Shown one piece after another: positions 1 through 5,929 of a DNA stretch of 7,395 nucleotides (the stretch's first letter is position 1; each line of letters starts with the position of its first letter). The translations under genes were made by a program, and so were the position numbers. Source of the stretch: Globobulimina sp. (lineage: Eukaryota; Foraminifera; Rotaliida); NCBI GenBank assembly GCA_003354225.1, contig PIVH01000159.1, positions 1-7,395 of the forward strand. The letters run 5' to 3'. Below the pieces are notes generated by a model. It saw only the letters and a program-made list of their open reading frames with translations. It did no database searches and was not told the DNA's origin.

Positions 1-240
1 ATAGATAGATTATGACACTGTGTCAGCATACTAAGCGGAATATTCAGACAGGATACTTAATGATTCAACGCTTGAGCACTCAAAGGTGGCCTTTTGGCAT
101 AACACTCGGTAACCTCCCCTGGTAAGAGGGTGCACGTGGGAAACTCTAGCATCTACTTTCATACAGTCACTGCCTTCCGTGCGACATAAATACCTCTAGA
201 TTCTTGAAAGCAATGTCATGTGTATACGATCGAGAATGAA
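1..240. other. GC-richer block with no recognised gene
   Basis: About 43% G+C by hand count, against a strongly A/T-rich sequence immediately to the right; the change is sharp near 240. I see no tRNA, 5S rRNA or U6 pattern here. It holds a perfect 6-bp inverted repeat around one base (TGACAC T GTGTCA, 13-25) and a 31-codon leftward open frame (152 to 57). It could be the edge of a neighbouring gene, a dispersed repeat or an unrecognised non-coding RNA; nothing in the sequence decides between these. Confidence 0.4.
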
Positions 241-733
241 ATGTTTTTTAAACATTGCACCGAAGTAACTTAATTTATAATTTTTCTGTTTGTAAATCAT
301 ATTTTTTATCAAAAAACGCATGTATTATTTAAAAACGTTGCTGTATCATTAAATATCCAGATCGTTAATATTTTTGAATATTTAATGTTGAAATAAGGGA
401 ATTGCAGGAGAATTGAATGTCAAAAACTTCAAAAGATATTTGCGGGGTTCTGTTGATAGCAACACTATATTTGAAAGCAAATAATAATATCCAGATACCA
501 CAAAACAAACTGCTTAAACTGTAGAGATAAAATAAAACACAAAAAAAAAACAAATACAAAATAACCTACACAAAAAGGAACACGCATCAAACCAAAAAAA
601 ACATGCGAAAAAAAAACATGCGAAAATAAAATGTAAACAAGACGATTGAGAAGAAAACGATTAAGGAGTTATTTACGTTCATAAATGATTCAAAATGTTT
701 TATCACAATTAAATTAATTCAAATATAATTATG
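241..733. other. A/T-rich spacer downstream of the HAD gene
   Basis: Very A/T-rich spacer with long A runs on the plus strand between about 520 and 640. It lies 3' of the leftward HAD gene, so in that gene's transcript sense the tract is T-rich with scattered G. No convincing coding region is present: the leftward 64-residue frame at 559-365 is a low-complexity Phe/Leu/Tyr-rich translation of the T-rich strand. I found no AATAAA on the minus strand directly after the HAD stop codon. Confidence 0.6.
594..623 (+). repeat. Tandem 15-bp duplication
   Basis: An A-run followed by CATGCG occurs twice in tandem with a 15-bp period; the CATGCG cores are at 602-607 and 617-622. It sits inside the A-rich spacer and is probably replication slippage. 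Confidence 0.6.
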
Positions 734-1540
734 TTAACATGTTGAATCAGAAGATGATGAATAATCTGTCGGTATAACAATTGAAGAATAATCCAGTTCA
801 ATGTCATCTGTATTAATGCCAAATTGAGCAAGAATTAATAATGTTTCTTTCAGCTCACATATCATGTCATTAATTGATGGATTCTGTTTAAATCGAATAC
901 GATTTAAAACGCGATTAGAAAGATATTTTGATGAAACGTCGCATGCTTTATACTCACACAAAGAATCACCAATCGATGTAATGCAATTTATCACTTTATT
1001 TGGTGCTTCATTTTGATAAAAATGTTTGTGGAAACATTTTGAAAACACAACTTGTTTCCATTTAAAATGATTTGTTGGATATTTCTTTCTGATTTGTTTG
1101 GTTGACGCTGATATTGTTTTGATTTTATTTTCTTTTAATAAATTTTGAAAATTCATAAATATATCTTGTACAATATCAACATTTAAACATTTATTAATCC
1201 AACTTTCAGAGCCATTTGTTACTATGATTATATTATCTGCACCGAATATTTTAATCATTCTGACAAATATTTGTTCAATGAAAGATACTAAAATTACTAA
1301 TTTAGACATAAATTCTTTATCTTTTTTGTCTTGGTGCGTTCTGAATGAATATGTAGGAAATATGGTATCGTCCCAATCCCAAATAATTAAATTTTTACGT
1401 TTACAACTTTGTTCTTTCTTTAATTGTTGCTGACATTCTGTTATTGATGTTTCTGTAATTTCAGACAATTTATAATTAAACTGCCTGTATTTATAATTAT
1501 GTTCATCTATATGCGATGATCCGTGTATAAAATCGTCCAT
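734..1540 (-). CDS. HAD-superfamily phosphatase-like protein
   Basis: A 268-residue protein in one uninterrupted exon. The HAD nucleophile motif is clear: WDWDDT at residues 54-59, with Asp55 as presumed nucleophile and Asp57 as general acid/base. Motif II fits VTNGS (107-111, Thr108), motif III probably Lys162 in FKWKQVVF, and motif IV SIGDS (189-193, Asp192) followed by Glu196. HAD enzymes with these four motifs usually hydrolyse phosphate esters through an aspartyl-phosphate with Mg2+; the substrate cannot be inferred. A roughly 48-residue N-terminal extension and a Ser/Asp-rich tail (about 245-268) flank the core. No signal peptide or membrane span is obvious. The ATG at 1540 is preceded in frame by TAA two codons upstream, so the start is secure unless an upstream exon exists; the stop is TAA. 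The gene is divergent from the FAHD1-like gene. It is A/T-richer than the two large genes to the right. A non-enzymatic HAD-like scaffold is less likely because all motif residues are present. Confidence 0.8.
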   Translation of the reverse strand: MDDFIHGSSHIDEHNYKYRQFNYKLSEITETSITECQQQLKKEQSCKRKNLIIWDWDDTIFPTYSFRTHQDKKDKEFMSKLVILVSFIEQIFVRMIKIFGADNIIIVTNGSESWINKCLNVDIVQDIFMNFQNLLKENKIKTISASTKQIRKKYPTNHFKWKQVVFSKCFHKHFYQNEAPNKVINCITSIGDSLCEYKACDVSSKYLSNRVLNRIRFKQNPSINDMICELKETLLILAQFGINTDDIELDYSSIVIPTDYSSSSDSTC

Positions 1541-1659
1541 ATATTATGTTTTTGGACAAGATCATTAAAATGTTTTGACAAATGAAAAGTTTTTGAATGG
1601 TGGTTGGCTAATTATCAAAAACCTATCATGTCGTACAACTTTGTAGAATTCAATAAAGT
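1541..1659. promoter_or_regulatory. Shared divergent promoter region
   Basis: Only 119 bp separate the start codons of the leftward HAD gene and the rightward FAHD1-like gene, so both promoters and both 5' UTRs must fit or overlap here if neither gene has an upstream non-coding exon. The spacer is A/T-rich; I see no clear TATA or CCAAT element, so the call rests on position. Confidence 0.5.
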
Positions 1660-1681
1660 ATGGCAAATTGCAATTCTTTGA
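1628..1681 (+). other. Overlapping upstream ORF (17 codons)
   Basis: An ATG at 1628 opens a 17-codon frame that ends with TGA at 1679-1681, past the FAHD1-like start at 1660 and in another frame. Its context (A at -3, T at +4) is weaker than that of the main start (A at -3, G at +4). If transcription begins upstream of 1628 it could dampen translation of the enzyme; if it begins between 1631 and 1659 it has no effect. Confidence 0.35.
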
Positions 1682-2346
1682 TTACATGTTTTAATTATAA
1701 TCAATATGAACAGATTTGCACCAAAATTATAGGTATTGGTAGAAATTATGCAAAACATGCAAAAGAGTTAGGAAACACTGTACCAACCACACCTGTAGTT
1801 TTTATGAAACCAGCATCAGCATTAATAAGCAATGGAGAATCGGTAGAAATACCATTTGGATGTTTTGACATGCATCACGAGATTGAATTGGGTGTTGTCA
1901 TTGGAGACAAAGCAAGGAATATTTCAAGGAACGATGCGAATGATATAATTAGCGGATACTGTTTGGCATTGGATATGACAGCAAGAGATTTTCAAGAAGA
2001 CGCAAAAAATAAAAAACTCCCATGGAGCATAGCAAAAGGATTTGATACAAGCTGTCCTGTTGGAGAATTTATTCATAAATCATTGATAAATGATGTAAAT
2101 AATATAAACTTACAACTCACAGTAAATGATGAAATAAGACAAGTTGGGAAAGCAGATTGTATGATATTTGACATACCGACATTAATTGAATATTGTTCAA
2201 AATATTTTACATTATATCCCGGAGATTTAATCTTAACTGGAACCCCTGAAGGTGTGTCACAAGTTGTCGCTGGAGATCAATTAATAAGCAAATTATGGAC
2301 GGATGATGGGAAAATATACAGCGAAATGATAAATAATATCAAATAA
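1660..2346 (+). CDS. FAHD1-like acylpyruvase / oxaloacetate decarboxylase
   Basis: A 228-residue intronless protein of the fumarylacetoacetate hydrolase family, closest in layout to FAHD1 (human form about 224 residues). FAHD1 hydrolyses acylpyruvates and decarboxylates oxaloacetate, mostly in mitochondria. All residues known to matter in FAHD1 appear at a constant +3 offset: the catalytic pair His33/Glu36 (RNYAKHAKE), metal ligands Glu74 and Glu76 (HHEIELG) and Asp105 (LDMTARD), and Lys126 (AKGFD). The C-terminal signature GDLILTGTPEGV is at 188-199. The ATG at 1660 has a favourable context (A at -3, G at +4) and follows an in-frame TAA at 1654-1656. The roughly 20 residues before the core contain no acidic residue until Glu18, but carry almost no Arg or Lys, so a mitochondrial targeting peptide is doubtful and a cytosolic location is possible. 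The full length and intact active site argue for a working enzyme. A bacterial FAH-family origin cannot be excluded, since the gene lacks introns. Confidence 0.93.
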   Translation: MANCNSLITCFNYNQYEQICTKIIGIGRNYAKHAKELGNTVPTTPVVFMKPASALISNGESVEIPFGCFDMHHEIELGVVIGDKARNISRNDANDIISGYCLALDMTARDFQEDAKNKKLPWSIAKGFDTSCPVGEFIHKSLINDVNNINLQLTVNDEIRQVGKADCMIFDIPTLIEYCSKYFTLYPGDLILTGTPEGVSQVVAGDQLISKLWTDDGKIYSEMINNIK

Positions 2347-2657
2347 CAATAAAAAAGTAAATGCATGATATTACTGTAAAGCTTTTCGATTCTGCGAATA
2401 TTTACAACTATTTAAAGGTATCGAAACATTTTTTTGAGCGAATGAATGTCCAAAAAAAACAACAACAAAAAAATATGTACATAAAAAACAACAAAAAACA
2501 GATCGAGGGTTCTGATAAAAAGTAAAAAACGAAAACAATAAATAACCAAACAAAAAAAAATAAAATATTTGTTTTTATTAATACCAATAAATACATAAAC
2601 AAACAAACTAAAAAAATAAAATCTGATCAACAATTAACCAAACACATATAAAAAAGC
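2347..2657. other. A-rich convergent spacer
   Basis: The 311 bp between the ends of the rightward FAHD1-like gene and the leftward fimbrin gene are dominated by A runs on the plus strand, some broken by single C (about 2445-2620). In the fimbrin sense this is a T/G-rich 3' flank. A minus-strand AATAAA (TTTATT at 2574-2579) lies 78 nt after the fimbrin stop and is a possible poly(A) signal. The short leftward Phe-rich frames here are translations of T runs, not genes. Confidence 0.55.
2348..2353 (+). terminator. Candidate poly(A) signal of the FAHD1-like gene
   Basis: AATAAA lies one base after the TAA stop (2344-2346) and is followed by an A run. The hexamer is canonical, but it is expected by chance in such A/T-rich DNA and its use in this organism is unknown. 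Confidence 0.35.
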
Positions 2658-5275
2658 TCAGCCACTAAATCCACCACTTCCATAAATCGCATCCTCAGCT
2701 TGTTGTATATCGTCCATATTCTCGGGTTTATACGAATTACCATTCTTCGGTTGCGTTTTTCTTTCATAGTCCACCGTCATAATGGCCGCATACACCGATA
2801 ACACTGCTTTGGAATCCATAATTATTAAATCTTCGGGCAACACAAATACATCGCCACCATACATTCGAATAAGCGACACGGCATAGCGCGCATTCTCCAC
2901 TCTCTCTGTCATATTACTTTGATCCGACGACGACTGCAATGGCTGTATATTATAATGAATCAAGTCATCTTTGATGGAGTCATCGGGCATTGTCACTACT
3001 TTCAATAACTCCAAATAAAATAAAGCCGTCGTTAGGGTGCGGTCCCGGAAGCCTCTGGCCGTGGCAGTGCGTTTATTGTCTAATTTGCCGTGGGTCTCTT
3101 TACTCCATTTAATAATATCTGCATCGGTCACTTCCTTGCCACCAAAGGATAATTCGGACAATTTCTTAGTGGCTTGATAGCGCATAATCTGCCATAAGAT
3201 GGTATGAATATATTTTTGTCGACCGTCCACAATGTCGGGCCCGGCAATGCCAACCAAAATGAATGGAAATTTGGCCTTCATAACGTCATACACATAATTG
3301 CAATTGGCGACTTTATCAAATTTATGTCGGATTTGTTTGCGCATTTTCTTCCAATTTATAACGCCGCGCTGGGATCGTTCCAAGATATGTGCTAAGATTA
3401 TACCGTCGGACAAATCGCGATATAGGTTTCCAATGCGTAAATGTGGCGGCAACTGACTGTTCAACCACGGCAAATACGCGTCATCGTTGGGATTGTCATC
3501 CAGCCAAAAAGATTTATATTTGTTTTTTTCAGAATCGCTTAATTTGGTTAAACCGTTATTGACATCAAATATACGCGCCGCAAATAGCTCTTCTAACTTT
3601 ATATTTCCATCCAATAAATCCTCGACAAATAAATTATGTTTGATCCGCATTACATTTTGAACATAATCCAACAACTTAGTGCCCGCAGCTTTATTCATAA
3701 CTCCATTTTGCAATTTCGGCGAAGAGGCTGCGAAATTATTATCAATTTGTCTGACCACATTATAAAGATCGACAGACATATTGCCGATATCTGTATTCAT
3801 TGACCGTCCCAACTGCATATTGATCCATCTCCGGAGGATCTCGTCCGCGGTCAAATTATTGCGAATCTTCTCTGGGTCGTCGTTTAGTTCCTGGCTGGTT
3901 AGCAACCGAATAATCTCGGGATGTTTCTCAATGTTTACATAATTCTTCAATCTCTCTTTGCATAATGCATGCAATACAGCCACTAATAAGGCACCATGTT
4001 GCTTGCTATTGCACCAACTGTGCGGTTGGTAGGAGGGAAGCCGCAAAGCCATGGCCTTACAACTCGATAATAATAAGCAGGCATTCTCCCACACACATTT
4101 ATCATTGATAGGATACGCATCTTCTGCGTCAAAAGAATCTGGCCGGTGAACGGCACGCTTATCCAACATTTTGCCATTTACAATGCTTAAAAAATCACAG
4201 ATCTCACCTGCATCATATAAAGTACCAATCACACGGTGTTTATTTATCGGTTCAATCGGGATATATAACTGAGTATATCCACCGGATTTCTCGTCCACAT
4301 CTGCAGCAAAAAACGTATCAAATTTAAGTGTGACAGTGAGACTGAGGCCATGATTTAAAAAAAAAACTTTTTAAGTAACTTTACAAATCATGAACCATGC
4401 TCGCTTCACACAGTCCACACTTGTTATTTCACACATTTTCTACACATGACATACCTGCAGGTAACTCTCGATTTAAATACACCGCATCTTTCATCAAAAT
4501 GTCGCGTTCTACTATCTCCAATAATATATTATCATAATGCTGTCTTCGATTATCATCCAAATCCAACCACCACTGCTCTTCCGGTTCATCCGTATGGTCC
4601 ACAATATCCTGTACAACGCCGCCTAACTCTCTCCGCCAATTCGTGTCATTATTCTTATAATTTTGCAGCCGATTCACATCCTCATTGTTGTTCTTATTCA
4701 CCGTCTCCGTCACCTTATCCTCGGTGTCATTATGTCTCTGTTGCACGGAATATAATAAATTTCTCGCCTGTTCCTCCACATCTTCCTGCGGTGCCTCGTC
4801 TTTCTTTTTATTCAATATATCTTTCACTTGTTGTAAATCGCCAATCCGATCGCCTAACTCTTGTAAATATAAATCATTTCGATTTTGTAAGGAATGGTCG
4901 CCGCCCGAAGGTGGATTGGTTACGAATTCACGCAACAAATTCTCCCAATCATCGTTGTCCTGCAAAGCAGCTTTATCCTCAATAATGCCCGGCGCCTTGT
5001 AAGTGCTCATAGGGTCGCCCTGTTGCGCCGCATGTCTCTCCTCACATTGATCTGCCACATCCTCCATCAAACTCGCGGCTTCTTCCCCATTCATGATTTT
5101 TTTGATGGTTTCTAGCTCACGCGTACGGTTTACTAATTCGTCCACAATGGCAGCTTGTTCGGCGGCGTTGGCGCTGTTGAGCATGTTTTGCGTGATTTTG
5201 TAGATCTCGTCTTGCCAGGCTTTGTTCATTGGAGCCACATTCTTGCCTAGAAAGCATAGGAAAACGTGTACGTTA

Positions 5276-5309
<34 letters not shown>

Positions 5310-5718
5310 ACGGGAATTCGCAATGTTTAACTAAACTGTAATTACACTCATTTAAAGCATTAGTGAGTGCTTGATGTCGTTCAGTGACTTCCTGTAATAA
5401 ATTATCAAAGGATTGTGCGTCAGCACTGGATTGGTATAATGCATTGATTTGGTTTAAGTCGTTTGTTTTTTCGGTAGTTTCTTGTTTAAATTCTGAGCAT
5501 TGTTCTTGAGAGTCTTTCAATTGTTGGCGTAAGTCTGCAGTTAATTGTTTTTCTGCTTGTAATTCACGTCGTAAATTGGTTAATTGCAATTCCATATTTT
5601 GAGCTAAGTTGACAAATTTATCATTCATTTCATCTCGAATTCTATCCAATGTATCACCGATTTGTAAATAATCGGGCATATCTCCTCCACCTCCTCCTCC
5701 TTGAGGTGGTTGACTCAT
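2658..5718 (-). CDS. Fimbrin/plastin with N-terminal helical repeats (three exons)
   Basis: Exons read leftward at 5718-5346, 5246-4455 and 4300-2658; joined they give 2808 nt, 935 residues and a TGA stop. Both introns are GT-AG and phase 1. The ATG has A at -3, with an in-frame TAA seven codons upstream. Residues 1-13 are Gly-rich. Residues about 20-388 are helical with repeated LxExxxR motifs and Trp at 135, 225 and 328. Four calponin-homology domains follow: CH1 about 405-503, CH2 about 541-636, CH3 about 657-764, CH4 about 779-899. Fimbrin hallmarks include LTADEILRRWIN before CH2, INWKKM and LWQIMRYQ in CH3, TDADIIKW opening CH4, and ARYAVSLIRMYGGDVFVLPEDL. Fimbrins cross-link actin filaments with two tandem CH pairs. 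Here the usual N-terminal Ca2+-binding EF-hands are absent, so Ca2+ control is probably lost and the coiled-coil may oligomerise the protein. The CH-coding frame has no in-frame ATG near its beginning (it would start at GTG 4298), which supports splicing from the upstream frame. Two separate genes is the less likely alternative. Confidence 0.85.
4301..4454 (-). other. Intron 2 of the fimbrin gene (154 nt)
   Basis: The donor CTGCAG|GTATGT and the acceptor TTTTTTGCTGCAG|AT are near-consensus, with T-rich sequence before the acceptor. It joins codon 389 (G + AT, Asp) in phase 1 and puts the helical-repeat frame exactly in register with the CH-domain frame. The length (not a multiple of three) and in-frame stops mean that retention would end the protein after 396 residues (429 if intron 1 is also retained), before any CH domain. 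Confidence 0.85.
5247..5345 (-). other. Intron 1 of the fimbrin gene (99 nt, stop-free)
   Basis: The donor GAGT|GTAATT and acceptor TTTCTAG|GC give phase 1, rebuilding Cys125. The length is exactly 33 codons with no stop in the reading frame. Translated, it would give a Tyr/Ile-rich, hydrophobic stretch unlike the charged helices on each side, which is why I call it an intron. A second in-phase donor (A|GTTTAG, nine bases further in) is possible but weaker. The GTATAC at 5311-5306 would break the frame. Confidence 0.8.
5277..5311 (+). repeat. TA microsatellite with TGTA repeats inside intron 1
   Basis: Ten TA units plus one T (5277-5297), then three GTAT-type tetranucleotide units and the GTATAC palindrome. 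The tract is probably length-variable and harmless while spliced out. Confidence 0.9.
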
Positions 5719-5755
5719 TGTCGGATGTTTGTAATTTTACGTTTCGTAGACGATG

Positions 5756-5807
5756 ATATGACTTCAGTTGAAGGTTTTTTCTGTTTTTGAATATGACTTC
5801 AGTTGAA
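5756..5807 (+). repeat. 17-bp direct repeat upstream of the fimbrin start
   Basis: ATATGACTTCAGTTGAA occurs perfectly at 5756-5772 and 5791-5807, with starts 35 bp apart. The nearer copy is 38 bp upstream of the fimbrin ATG, so the pair lies in the 5' UTR or promoter of that gene. It could be a repeated regulatory site or a local duplication. Confidence 0.7.
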
Positions 5808-5821
5808 CACCTTTTTCCAAG

Positions 5822-5836
5822 ATTCTACCGTAGAAT
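5822..5836. repeat. 15-bp palindrome in the fimbrin upstream spacer
   Basis: ATTCTAC-C-GTAGAAT has perfect 7-bp arms around one base. With no loop it cannot form a normal hairpin, but it has the shape of a site for a dimeric DNA-binding protein. It lies about 100 bp upstream of the fimbrin ATG and about 95 bp past the stop of the next gene. Function is unproven. Confidence 0.5.
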
Positions 5837-5929
5837 GTTCAATGTTGGATATGAATCATATGATATGAATTATGAACCAAAAACATTTGAAGAAAATGGG
5901 AAACACAAAAATAATAAAAATACACGACA

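Noticed and set aside
57-152. Leftward 31-codon ORF in the GC-richer block
   Set aside because: It is too short to support and has no recognised domain; kept only as part of the observation on 1-240.
365-559. Leftward 64-residue frame rich in Phe, Leu and Tyr, membrane-like
   Set aside because: It is the translation of T-rich low-complexity DNA; no start context, family or neighbour supports it.
2371-2633. Three overlapping leftward frames resembling small hydrophobic proteins
   Set aside because: They are overlapping translations of the same T-run spacer, with Phe-rich composition explained by base composition.
4446-4985. Rightward 179-residue frame opposite fimbrin exon 2
   Set aside because: It lies antisense to a well-supported coding exon, is Pro/Ser/His-rich and has no recognisable domain; it is a shadow of codon use on the other strand.
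5306-5311. GTATAC as the intron 1 donor
   Set aside because: Splicing there removes 65 nt and throws the downstream frame out of register.
5247-5345. Reading the 33 extra residues as a genuine coding or membrane segment
   Set aside because: Good GT-AG borders, an in-phase junction, a TA microsatellite and composition unlike the flanking helices favour an intron; retention is kept as a possibility.
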